From: Gorsachius magnificus
Lineage: Eukaryota > Chordata > Aves > Pelecaniformes > Ardeidae
Assembly (NCBI GenBank): GCA_034008185.1
Contig: CM067082.1
Coordinates: forward strand, 103,659,311 to 103,723,310
DNA: 64,000 bases
Reading direction: 5' to 3'
Shown here: piece after piece, positions 1 to 12,800 of the stretch
Layout: the number at the start of each line of letters is the position of its first letter
Numbering within the stretch: the first letter of the stretch is position 1
The notes under the pieces: generated by a model
The model's input: only the letters and a program-made list of their open reading frames with translations
What the model was told of the DNA's origin: nothing
Database searches by the model: none
Made by a program: the position numbers and the translations under genes

Positions 1-3000
1 TGGTGTGTTCACTTGCATATGGAAACCCTGAATTAGTAAAATAAAGTTGCTTTTTCCATCCATGTATTTGAAGAATACTGGTGCTGTTAAGGCATGGAAA
101 GAGGACGTGGAAATACAGGGCAGTAATTTTTCTGCATTTCCGAATCCTCTTGCTCAGTGGTCAGTCTTGATCTCTGTCCCCCTGAATGTGGGTGAGCTGC
201 TGGGATGGGAGTTGTGCTCTGCTTTTCCTTAGACCCAAATTTACTGTATTTGCTGAGCTGTTCATGCTGGGTTCTGGTGTCTTGTGAACAGCTGTTTCAT
301 GCCAGGCTGTAAGCAGTCATGAAAGCTGCTCTGCCTTGAGGGTTGCCTGGCTGGAAGTGGGCTTCCAACTGAGGACATGGTGGCTTTGAAGAGTAAGAAA
401 ATGGGGGTCCTGGCAGGCACACTGGCAGGTGTTGAAAATGGGTTGGGAGTCCAGGCTGGGAAGGTTTGGTGAAGTGTTTGAGGGGAGTTAGGGTATCAGC
501 AAAGGTCCACCTGAGGGTTGCCAAGGGATAAAGCAGGTTTAGCAGGAGAGGCTAGGGGAGGGCTAGGTTATGTTTGCTCTTAATCTTGCGGGTTCAGGAC
601 TCTGCACTCTTAAAAGTGGAGATAAAGTATTACACTGTGAGCCAGCACCCTTAACCTGTTGGCTTTGGATCGTTGGTTTATAGGTGGGATTGGCTGGTGC
701 TTTGAAGGCAGGCTGCCCCCTTCAACCTCTGTCTGATGTAACGTTGTGGTGAGCAGAGTCACTTCTTTCCTTTTCCATTGGCATCCCGAAATCCAGAGTA
801 GCCCAGTCAGCAGACCCAGCCCTGCAGGGCTGCAGTAAAGATTTGCTGTGCCTGCATCTTTCCTTGCCCTCCAGACCAGGCTGAAGAAACTGCTCCTTGT
901 CCTAGCTGAGCAAGGGTATCTAAACTGAAGCATTGTTTCCAGGGTGGAGAAACTATACAGTTTGTCAGGCCCAATTACTAACTTTAGGCACAAAAAAAAT
1001 ATGGGAAGTCTCAGCGATTTAGCATACAGCTATTAAAAAAGGTAAGTAAGTCTGCGTGAAAGATGGTAAAGCAGGAAGTGAGAAATTATGCACACAGATA
1101 TTCCTGGGGCGGTAATGGGAATATGGAGATTTGTGTCTGGTCATCTGGTTTACCAGATTATCTGGGCCACATTTAGCCTAAATACAATCTGGGTAGAGAG
1201 AACTCCAGATAGAGATTAATGGAAGAGTGAACCTGCTTGTCAGAGGGACTGAGTGTTAGGCGAGTATTTTCCCTGAAGAATTTGGTGAATGGGGTTTAGC
1301 TAACCTAAAGTCAGGTTCACTTATAAATCACTTCAGTATCTCTTCACCCTGAATGAAGGGAGATAGTCAGGTCCTAACAAAGGTCTGGGATCTGAACTGG
1401 AGAGGATAAAGACTGAAAATAATCACTTCTTTACCAGGCCAAAGGAAGCTTTATGACTCACATGGTACAGTTCCCAGGTGCGGTAATGAGGTGAAGATTA
1501 AATAAAAAAAATGTAGCTGTATCTTTTGTTGGGTAGTACTTGCTTCCTCTTGCGACAGTTATCCTAAAGTTTTTAAGGTGCTTGTTGGGCCCCCTTGTCA
1601 AAACTGAGGTTTGCACAGCCACCCTGGTGCAGTCCTGCCCTCCCAGGCAGTCTTGGTGATGGGAAGGTTTTGCGGATGGCCTGGGTGTCAGGGGGTGGTG
1701 TAAATCCCCACTGATGATGCATCTTTCGTAGCAGTGTCCTTAGAAATCACCCGTTCTGCTTCTCAGTTGCTTGGATGAGTACTCATTGCTCCCATGTCAC
1801 TTAGGGAATTTGCAGAGGAAAGATCCCTCCCAGTCTACGATCCTAAAAACCAAAACTGACACAACCAGTCCGACCCCCTGATTAAGACATCATTTCCATT
1901 AAAAAGTTAACAGTTGGAGATGGTTATGCTTTGAATCAAGTCAAGATGTCAAGACCAAAAAGATAATACATGATCTTGGCAACTGTGTTCTGCTGGGTAT
2001 TTTGCTGCGCTTTGTGCTTCTGTACATATAAAAGTAAGTAATTCTCCCTGGAGACTGCATTCTGGGGCTTGAGGTCTTTTTATATTGTGTGTTTTTTTGG
2101 TTTTTTTGGTGTTTTTTTTTTTCAATATATTTGTTGTTGAATTTCTGTTATAAGTGAGGCTGACCCTAGCAGACCACTAAGGATGTGCTTATTCATTTTT
2201 GCATAACTGTGAACCTTTATTTTAACTCAAAAATAAATGGACTTGGTTTCTTTGGTTCTGCTGGCAATTTTCACATAGTTTGTAAACTAATAATCATGGA
2301 GCTCTAACTAGTTTAATTTTTTTTGTTCTGCATGATAGTGATGACTTGAAATAAATAAAAGTGCTGATTTCTTAGTAAGTTCTACGTGGGTTTCCAAAGA
2401 TCTGGCCCGTATTAAATGTCGAGAGAAGTTACTCTCACAAATTGTTAAGTAGCCCCTTCTCATGTTTTAGCAGTAATGTTGGGTTTGCACTTTGGCAGCA
2501 GTGTTGTATGTTTTTTTTTTTTTTTTTCTTTTTTAATGAGATTTTAGAATGTGTCCTAAACATTAACTATTCAGATACACAGAGGCAGAGCACTTTTAAT
2601 GGCCTTTAAGCTAGGAGGAGATGAGCTAATTTAACATTTTTCTTAAAATCTCTGAAATGGGTGTGAACTTGAAAGAAAGCATGAAAAAAATGAAAATGAT
2701 CTGTGGGGTTTTTTGTTTGTTTGTCTTTTTTTCAAGGCATGGTCTTTTAGGAAGGCCTATGGCACTGGGGCCTTGTTGCAGTAGGGTGTGAGTGTAGCTA
2801 CTTTGAAATTGCTTGAGTGATGGACCTCAGGTATCCTTGTATTTGAGTTTAAATGTTATGCAGGGTCAAAACTTGCAGGTATAAAGAATTTACATGACAG
2901 ACTGTCCTATGGACAGATCCTCTGCTGCAGGAGCAAATGTGGGCTAATGGAATAACTCTGGGAACTGCCCACAGGTTCCTTCTGGAAATTTTCTTCACAA

Positions 3001-3014
3001 GGACCAATTTCAGA

Positions 3015-3033
3015 TTTTTTTTTTTTTTTTTTT
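3015..3033. repeat. Poly(T) tract, 19 T
   Basis: Homopolymer in the first intron. It sits within overlapping open frames of both strands, which are not considered genes. Confidence 0.9.
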
Positions 3034-3404
3034 CTCGTGATTCCACTGCAGTTGTTCCTCTAGGCAAAACTGAGAGAGACGGGGCAGAGTATCTGAAGAA
3101 GGTTGCAAACCTGTGTTCAGAAAGGGAGATGAGCATCCCTTGCAGTGGCATTGGCCTTTTGAGAACTTATTGCACATTTGCAGCTCCCCTCAGTTTTGTA
3201 AATCTGCTCCAGAAGAAGACTTGGTAGTGAGTTTCAGACCTACTAGGTGTTAGGTGTGGGAGGAGGAATTTCTTTTCAGTTCAGGAGTTCAGCAGTGACA
3301 AATGGAAGAGCGCTTAGCAGGGAGGGATTTGTATTGGTCTTACTCGTTAGAGTATTTGATTGAATTGGCAATGGGCTTTCAATGGGAAATGTTTATGGTT
3401 ACCT

Positions 3405-3426
3405 GTTCTTTACAGGTTCTTTACAG
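3405..3426. repeat. Exact tandem duplication, 11-base unit
   Basis: The unit gttctttacag occurs twice in direct contact. Each copy ends in a potential acceptor-like ttacag, but no coding exon follows. Confidence 0.9.
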
Positions 3427-6400
3427 CATATTTTTAGCAATTTGACTGTTAGCTTCAGCAGTAAAAGGCAAGTAGAAAACTAAATGGAATATGAGTTTCA
3501 AATTAGCATTCCTGTGGTTGAAAAATGCTCATTATTTATTTTACAACACCATGAAGGTAGCTTCCTCCTGTCAGCTCTGTGGGTCTCCATCCCTTCAAGA
3601 CTAAGGCTGCCATGTGTGGAGCACTTTATGCTTTTTGTGCGGTATATATTTCTTTTTCTTTTAATACATTTGACAAGAATTTTATAATTCAGTGTTGTTG
3701 GGCTTGTTTTGCTTTGGGTTTTTTTTTAGACAGAAAATGTAAGAAGCAGTGTTAAGTAGAAGCAGCAGTGCTATAAAATTTCTTTTCAAATGTTTAGAAT
3801 ATTCTAGGGTGGTTTAAAGGACTTCTCTTAATTAAAAGTGCCATACACTTAGTAAAAATCCATGTTAGATGAGAAATTGATTCCTGCCCCCCCGCCCTTA
3901 AAAAAGGAAAGCTGTGAGTTTTCTTGTATGGGGTAAATGTCACTCTGTTTATATCTTAGCTTTGCTGCAAGTCAGGACTTGTACTATTCCTCTAGGTTGT
4001 CATAGAAACGCAGCTAACTGTCATCTCAACTCAGGCTGCTGATGGTTTTATTTGTGGGTTTTCAGGATTATTAAAATTTAACAAAAATTATTGATTTGCT
4101 TTTTATTAACACTGGCTTCTGTTTACTTTAGAAGTTCAGACTGCATAAAAGCTTTTCCTGATAGAAAGCTACCTTTAGAATGATTAAACCCTGATACTCT
4201 GAATAAGAGATCATCAAATGCATTTAATATATGAAGTAGAGTCTGAAGCAGTTTAGAAATCTTGCATTTTTGCAGATCACCTTTCTCATTTCATTTTGTT
4301 TACAGCAAGGTCCCACCACCCCATTTCAATTCACCTTTTAGCTTGACTTTTACTTAATATAAAAGATACCTGTCAAGAAAGCGTGAAATGGGTACATCAT
4401 CATGCCTAATATTTGAAGTTTTCATTTTAGTTACTTTTTTTGAAGCCTGGCAGAATGCTTCAGTGCACTGACTTTTGAAAGTGTATATTTTTTTGTATAT
4501 GCATGTGCAGGAAAAATTACTTAGTTTTCACTTATAAATAAGACAGGCAAAACTTATTTACAGTAACTATCTAATGGTCCATGGATGAATGCTTTTATGC
4601 AAACTACTCAAGAGGCTAGAATTAACTTTTCACATTGGTTGCACATTTGATGTCCAGACTCCAGCAACATGTGGGATCTTATAAAAACTAGATGACTGGA
4701 GTTCAATTTTTACTTTTATGAATTTATTCAATGATTACCCATGCATTTCAAGTGTAATCTTTGTAAGCAATGTATGAAATGCAGTAATGTATTAATTGCT
4801 GTAAAATGGACGCATACTTCCTTACGCCCTCCTTCCATCGCATGCATGCGTTTTTCTTTGACTTTACCGCCTCCCTCTACCCTGTAGTCATTTATTAAGG
4901 ATCTCTAGGCACAAGGAATTTGGCTGATTTATATACAGCCATGTAATTTGACATTGTCATTCTGTCTAGTAACAACTTTGTTCGGTGTTAGATTTACTGA
5001 ATAAAATTGTTTCTTGGTGGACATTTTGACACCTCGCTTCAGACTGCTACGTCATGGACTGCTGACATCCCTATATTAATCTCATTTGTATTCTGTCATA
5101 AAACTCTCAAACAACATTTTAAAAGGGCCTCTCTTTGCAGCATATTTATGTAAGCATGGGGCTAAATATTGAATGTTTCCTTAGATCTGTATGGCTTTTA
5201 TGTGTTTTGTATGAGGGTGTGGACATACTGCTGTGTGGGAAGGTAGCATGCATTGGTGAACGGCCGTAATATTTAACTTGGGAAAGACTGGCTTTGGTAC
5301 TCCAAAGGCAGTCTAAACAAAATATTTATTAACATGTTAGCACGTCTCATTTCCAAACTTATTTTTCACATCATTAGCTACAAGAAAATGTTGCACAATT
5401 ATAGTTCTTCTGCCATAGGCTGACACTGTGCACTTTTATTTTCTGTTCTAGGGATTGGAAAGCAGTGGTTGGTGGGAAGTAAAGGCGCTGCTTTACTAGA
5501 GCACTGCACTGGTATATTCTGGTTGCTTAGGAATGAAAGACATGTTCTATGTGGGAAACACACTCAACATTGATGTGTTCATTAGAACTAATAGTGAGTG
5601 TAGGAGACTATTATTGCAGGTGTACTGTTTCCCAGTGAGGACCAAGGATATATATGGGTTTGTGTATGTCTATGCATGTATAGCATTAACTGAGGCTTAC
5701 TGAAGCTTATGAATCTATCTCTGGCATCATACTTCAGTAGACCATCTGTTACAGACAGATGCCTATGACCAGAGAGCTATTTTGCACCTTGGATTTTCTT
5801 TTCCTAATAGATAAACGTGTTGGGTGTTCTTTGATCAATGAATTTGATGCTTGTGTTTTTTAGCTCTGTCTCCTTTCTCTTCACACTGTGCCACTTGATG
5901 CATCATCTTTCTTTGCATCTAAGTAGTGATTGGGTGATAATACCTAACATGCTTGAAAAGAAAGAGAGAGGAAAGCTTCAGTATTTACCAGAAAAATTTC
6001 ATAATATGCAGATGATATGGGTGATCCATAGGAATATCCTGTGTCCGGATCCGTTTCCCAAACAGTTTTGCAACAACATATTTATACATTTGGTTTTTTA
6101 ACATAAACCCACTGGTGTGTTTTTTACAATTTACTTATTCCTCGTGGATTCTTTTTATTTTTGTTCACAGCATTTTGCCTCTATCCTTCCTACAGAGGTG
6201 CAGCATCTTGTAAAGGTCTTGAAGTTTCTTATAACCTGCATGCTTCAGCTTAGAGTTAATCGTGGCTACAGTGGCACACTTTATTTTATCATCATCCGTT
6301 TTTCCATATCCATCCCTTTTATATTTTTCTTCCAAATTGTGAATGACTAACTTTATGTAACAAAGTACACATATGCATTTTTTCCTGCTTTTTTTTGGAT

Positions 6401-6728
6401 ATCAACTAAGTGCCTCTTAGAGCTGAATTGATAAGCTGAATTGATGTGCTGCTATGCAGTCTTTTTTTGCACCCAGAACTTTGGAATAAAAAGAGAAATC
6501 AGTAACAAAAAACCACAACCCAAGCCCCCTCCAATGATAAAAATGTGAAAGTTTGGCTTTTGATTGTAATGGCTGTTGTTAAGAGATAATAGTGATCCAT
6601 CTTCGCCTGTTGCTGTGTGATAGTTTTGGGGTATCTTTTAATTTGGTTTTATTTAAAATCAACTTCTAAATGTTTGTTTGGTTTTTTTTCCCTCTTGTTC
6701 CCTTTTCCTTACCCTCTTAAAAATTTAG

Positions 6729-6836
6729 GAAGATGAGAGTGAAGAAGAACCTAAGTTGAAGTATGAACGGCTTTCTAATGGGGTGACTGAAATTCTCCAG
6801 AAGGATGCAGCCAGCTGCATGACAGTGCATGAAAAG
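6729..6836 (+). CDS. VPS41: VPS41 exon a: acidic leader and first propeller strands
   Basis: Thirty-six codons, phase 0 at both ends, from acceptor aaatttag to donor gtatta. The exon starts with an acidic run EDESEEEP, which is the tail of the negatively charged N-terminal leader of VPS41. It continues with [15 protein letters not shown] and SCMTVHEK, which open the first WD40-like blade. It corresponds to human residues 21-56. Thr52 (codon 6822-6824), a site of a human missense variant, is threonine here. The donor lacks the +5 G of the consensus and is moderately weak. Confidence 0.96.
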
Positions 6837-9800
6837 GTATTATGTGACTTTGTGGCAGAGATAGAACTTTTGCTTGGTTTTACGTATTTATCTGTGGTTA
6901 TAATGCATCAATATATTTCTGTGTAGAAATGCTACCAAGTCTAGAGGTGCAGTGTAAGCGAACACTAATATAAATAAAATTCATGGCAAATTTGTGTTGA
7001 ACAGCGTGCAATTTCTCAGTGAGAAAATAAGGTAAGAATTCAAGGTGCAAGGATTTGTTAGATGGGATGTTTACATAAGCTACTGGGAAGATGCCCACTC
7101 AACTTTAATTATGGACAGTATTATGAACTAGAATTGGGATACAGTCCCAACTTTTCTTTATTCAGAATGGAAATTGGCATATACTGTGCTTGTTTGTGCA
7201 GCCTGAATCACTGAAGACAGATTTCATCATGCTAGGGGCCAGCTTAGCATATATTCAGTTGTGGAAGACAGCCAAGTTTCTGTTAATACAGTGTAGAAAA
7301 AAGTAATTACAGTATTCATTTTTTCTTTGTGTTTTTTTTGGGGGGTGGGGTGGGTGGGGTGTTGTACTAACACTTCGCTGTACGCCTTTCCTGATTCAAT
7401 ATGTTAGAAACAAGGAAAGGGAATGCACATGCTCTAATACTGGTAAGGTTTGAGACATGCAAGAGAGTGAAAGGGAGAAAGTGATGGACAATGCAAAGTA
7501 AAGAAATTTTACAAAGAATCATTCCTTTGTTCTTACAAGGAAGAAACTTCATATGTTTCTTTAGTGATTTAAACAATTGCTTTTTTATTTTGTGAGTTTT
7601 CTTCTCTTATATAAATACTGAATAACATTTTAAAACATTGAGGAATGCTGAAGAGCATCTGAAAGTATGAGTTAATGATTTGTCAAATAACTATTAGTAT
7701 GTAAAACATAATAGCTGTTTTCTGAATGTATAATTTTTCACAACCAGTAATAGCTCCTTAACGGTTATTATTGAGGGATCTATCTCTATTATTTGGCTAT
7801 ATTTTTAGATTGACTTGTGCTGTGTTTCTTTTTCTCAAAGGACTGTTGCCATGGCTCAAGAGGCTCTTAAGTTGAAGCTTGTATTTTAACTGTGGGAATG
7901 AAAACAATAAGTCTCTTAAAAATGTTTTTGACAACTTAGAATTACACAGATATTCGGAAAATTGGCAAGCATTTCCTCCTGGTCTGTGGTCTGTTTGTGT
8001 TACCTTTTTTCCTGAGCCTCAGGTAAAATTTGAAAGTAGAGAGATTAACAGGATTTTTTTATTAGGATGTGCACAGATGCAGCTTTAACTATAGCGTCAC
8101 AAAGAGTGACAATACAGTAAACCTGTTTAAGTATCCCAGCACTTTTAGTTTTCCAGAAAACTAGATATACTATTTAAGAGAAGGATCAATATTGATAGAA
8201 GCCAGGTCCTGGAGTATTTTAGGAAGAGGTCTCTTACAACAGAGAGCTTAAAAATAAAGCTGGGTTATAGGCGTTGTGTGGGTGTTTTCTGTTTTGTTCT
8301 TTTTTTTTTCCCCTCAAGAGCAGGAAAAGCCTTGCTAAAGAGTCATCATTAGCAAAATTACACAGTAGTATGTAAAATATGCCTCTGATTAAAGCAGTTC
8401 AACTTTGCTGGGGATCCTGAAAATCTGGCTTCTGTATTCAGACTAATTTCCCCCCAGAATTATTTTTTTTTCTTTTCACTGCTAAAGCATCATATTTTCA
8501 CCAGGCTTGCTGTCTGCACTGGATGACTAATCGTCATGGCACCTGGTGCATTCAAGCAGGCCTGTGCAGTGGAATAGTCATACCTAGTTATGTCTGCACA
8601 CCTGATGTTTTATTAACCAGTATTGATTTTTTTACCCGGGGGACTTTTTTCTTCCTGAAAAAAGGCAACCTTGCAGGAGTGAAAGGCATTGCAGGGGATG
8701 AATTTCTAATGAACCCCTTCTTTCCCTTTTTTGACTCCTTTTAATGTAGCTTCATATTTTAAGTGCCTGAACTGAAATTTCATTTTAAGCAATTCCATTT
8801 TGATAAATCCTTTTAAACCTTGACTTTCTGTAAGGTTATTTTTTAAAGATTGTGCTGCCTGACTGACACGCTTAGCAGTGCCTGTAAATTTGAGCATTTC
8901 ATTATAGGTTGCAATGAAGCATGCTCACATGCAGTGAAATACAGAGAATTGAGGAGCCTAGACTATTTGAGTAATGCTGAAAGGAGAGGGGGAATAAAAG
9001 AAACCTCTGTCATAAATCAAGTAGTACCGAAGTTCTTCCTTTTCTGTTTAGGTGTAGTTCACATGGTTCAATTAACAGCAGATCTCTCAGAATCAATTCC
9101 CTTCTTGTTTGTATCAAAATAAGTTTGTGATAGTATGCATTTGTGGGGAGATTTCTTTATTTTGCTACTGTTTTTTTTACAGTGAAACTCCTGAGATTTC
9201 TGAGAAAAAGTGTATTTGTGTTCTATGTAGGAGTGCTCCTACGTAAAGGAAAGCAAACCCAGTGGTTATCTGTGTGCTTAAATGCACTGCCAGAGACCTT
9301 CCATAATTCAGCAGTATTTTACCAGTGGCTTACTGGTGGCCTTTTGCTGTGTTTGAATGTTTTGGGTTTATGTTATCAATGAAGAAGAATTAAAAATAAA
9401 GCCCAGAGGAAACCATTATGATTAAAACAAAGCTGCGGAAAGGATCTAGGAACTATTTCAGGTCTGTGTTGGTCCTTGCTTTCATGCTGCATTTTTAATT
9501 TGCTGCCACAGTCCATCAGGCGGTGTGTACGGACTGCAGACACACCATTAGTTGTCAGTGGATGAGGGTCCTCATGACTCATTCTGACAGCTAACTTGCA
9601 CTATCACCGTAATATGGGCTTGAAGCCCTGTTTTATTCTTTAGGTGCAGTTAAAATAAGCTTTGTCTGTAGAAGGTGGTGGATTGTTTTTCCCCGGTGCT
9701 GCTAATCATTAATCTGCTAAGCATCCCGGAGTTCATTTAGCATTGCTGTAGTTTTGGTTGCAGTGTCTTTGTGTTTATGTAATCAGTCTCTCTCTTTTAC

Positions 9801-12800
9801 AGTTTTTGGCACTGGGAACACATTATGGCAAAGTTTATTTACTTGATGTCCAGGGGAACATCACACAGAAGTTTGATGTTGTAAGTATGACATTATTCAG
9901 AACACATCTACTGGGATGTAAAAATGCTGCAACTTACTAAGTAATAAATAAGTTAATGCTCTTGCTATGCCTGAAATTTTACTAAAGCATTGCATGAACT
10001 CCCTCCTCATAACACAAGAAGCAGCGTATGGTCCTTATAAAAAGAAGTTACACTGGATGGGTTTGCAATGAGCTCATCTCAGTTTACATATAATAAACTT
10101 TCTTCCTGAAGACAGAAGAGGAAATACATATTTATGGTTGTAAATGGCTATTATTAATTATGTAACCCAGAAGCTCATGACTTCCAAAAGGCATGAGCCT
10201 ACTCATTAGGTTACTATTGTCAGTTGTTAGTGTGTGCACTATCATCTTATCTAGTTGCCACAAGTAATTGAAAATTGATTGATTGCCTTGCTGGTTCAGT
10301 TTATCTACTGCAAATATATAACGCTAATATTTTATGTGAATGTTTTGAAGCTTGGACTCTTAAGGGATTGTATTGATTGAAGGAGAAGCAGCAGACTTTT
10401 TCTTTATTGTGGTTCCTGATATTAGAGGATGAATGAAATGCTAAATTTAAAGCTCTGTTCTAGAGTAATAAATGTTCCTTTTAATTGTGGATATTTATTG
10501 ATTATTTTTAATATCTCATTTTCAAATTCCCTGTCTTGCCCAGGAGGAGGGTGGAAGAGAATTAGCAGTTTTTTTTTTTTTTTCTCCTGGCATTGTCACA
10601 AAATCTAGTAGCCAAGCATTGGTTTTTCGTAGCAGTATCAGCACTTGTCAGAGTATCCATCAGAAGATGTTGGCATGTTTGCAAAGAGAATGTATGTTGT
10701 AAAGCTGACACAGCTAGCTGCATGGAAGGGGTGAAAGGTTTCTCTTATATTTTTGAAAAATCTAATTATGCAATTGTGAAAGGGATGGAAAGTCACAGCC
10801 AAAACCTAGGCTTCTAGGCACAACCTTTGGAAAAATTTTATATATAGCATTGGTCAGATTGACTCTGACCTTACTGGGTATTAATGAAAGTCAAACTAAT
10901 TATGTTCTTCTGTTTCTTTTAACTTTGTGTGTTCATCAGCCCCACAGAGCAGATGCTGACTGCATTTCAAAAGAGGAAAAGCTTTTGGTGACCCCTTACA
11001 GTTCTGATTACTTTACATGTATGCTATTTGCTAAAGATACAGAGTAGTTCTCTCCGAAGTAATCCATTTGGGGCAGGCTGGATTAAAGTGTACCTGAATT
11101 CTTCTCTTCCATTTCTGCAGTAAAAGACTCAGTCAAATGAAGTGGAGATTTTCTATTGAGTCAGACATTAATGTCTTAGACTTGTATTCGTTCCACTCTG
11201 TGTCAGGTACTTGGAAGACTTCATTTGTGGAACTGCCATTTTTTTTCCTAAGTGCATTACCAACACTCTGTTCTCCCACAATGGTTCCAGAAGGTGAAAT
11301 CCTCCTCTTACTGTAAAGACTTAGGGCACTGCCTAAGTGTACAGCAAAGAACAAGGGGTCCTGTTGTCTACTAAAGACTATAAAACAAAATCCCTGCATC
11401 CTCTTTATACCCACCCACCCAAATCTGCTATTCTTTTCTTTTCCTTAATAAAAAGTCCTACCAGTGCCTGCTGGGAGTATGGTTTCTTATGATGAAGTTA
11501 AGGTTGGGCTATACAAACCACTTTCTGCTCTACAGTGCTTACTTGGTTGTCCCTTTTTCAAACTTGATCTGCTTCAGGATGAAGATTGTTGTGCTGTGTC
11601 TTCTTATAGAGATGGCAATGATTTCTTTTTAAAGTATGGTTTGAGTATAAACTGCTCTTTTGAGATGGAGAATAGGAAAAAGAAATGTTCCTTGGATTCT
11701 ATTCTTAATGTTTCTGTCTCTTTTTGTAATGTACGTGTCTCCAGTGCAACAGATAAATTATATCATGGATCAGGTGGAAAGGGTGCTTCTTTTTTTTCCT
11801 TTTTATAGTTTGAAGAAAAATTATTTTGATCTAGGACCACTTGTCTTTAAAAAAAAGTTTTCCAAGGAACTACTAAGTATTGTAGGACAGAATGGGTTGC
11901 CTATGTGAGAAACAAAGCAGCTCTGTGACATCCTTGGCTGCTCAAACAGAGAAGTTCTCTGAATGAATGTTGTCGGCTGTTGAACCCGTAGGCAGTTTAT
12001 TCTGAACTGGCTGCTGTATGTCAGAATATTTTCCTTCTAACCTGAACTTTTCAAGATCTTGAACTACAGACTAGGGGCATCATTGTCAAAACGTTTGGTG
12101 GGATCTTCCTTCTGTTCTCTCCTACCAACGTCTGTTTGCTGTCTGTCCTCCTGGGAGATTTCCATTAGAGCATGGCCATGTTGTAAATCCCAAATAAAAC
12201 CTAACCCTTTCTTGAGAAGAAAGTCACTTCCTGAAGTCCTATAGATGCAAAGCATTCCTTGTAAATGTGCTGTGACAAAGAGTATTTTCTCTAGTGGTGT
12301 TTTCTCTGTTTTTTTGTTGGGTCCAAACCAAGCAAATTCCTTCTGAGAAGAGTTTCCACTGGTGGAATGGCAGATACAGATTTACCTTGAAGTTGTAAAT
12401 AGGAGAAGTATCTGTTGTTACTAATTTATGGAAATTAGTAGTGTATAAAAATTGTTCCAAATAAACAAAATAGTCTCTCTTTAAAGAGCAAGCAATATTA
12501 CCACTGAAATCTTGTAATTGTCTGCAGTAAACAGTATACCTGGGGGGAGTGACTTGTACATATTTTTCTTTTGGAAAGAATCTTTTCAGCAGATGTTTTC
12601 TGTCTTATGAGATGGCAGAAATGAATAGTAAAGATAGCAACATGAAGCCCTTTGCCTGGCAGAAATCAGTTATGTAATTCAAGGAATCGTTCTGCATTTG
12701 AGTCTTTATCTGTATTTTTCAGGGGGTTATTTTTTTTTAAGCCAAGTTGGGAAATAAAAAAATTAATTACTTTTCTATACATCTAAGTCTGTTAAATGTG

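Larger units (their letters stand above)
1..6728 (+). other. VPS41: VPS41 intron upstream of exon a (left part cut)
   Basis: No coding exon, CpG-rich promoter or RNA gene was seen. The first about 20 codons of VPS41 and the promoter are therefore placed to the left, although a very short exon could be missed. The stretch is AT-rich with T-homopolymers (2511-2527, 3015-3033), an exact 11-base tandem duplication (3405-3426), a 13-base near-tandem duplication (6421-6446) and a 12-base palindrome CGCATGCATGCG (4839-4850). The short open frames show no family similarity. Confidence 0.75.

Noticed and set aside
7879..8088. Plus-strand 69-codon open frame ending near a gtaaaa donor, protein-like in composition
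   Set aside because: The good acceptor upstream (ctcaaag before 7842) leads into stops in all frames, and VPS41 has no extra residues between exons a and b. It shows how easily chance frames look real here.
11464..11808. 114-codon plus-strand open frame
   Set aside because: No recognised motif, no convincing splice sites, and a length expected by chance.
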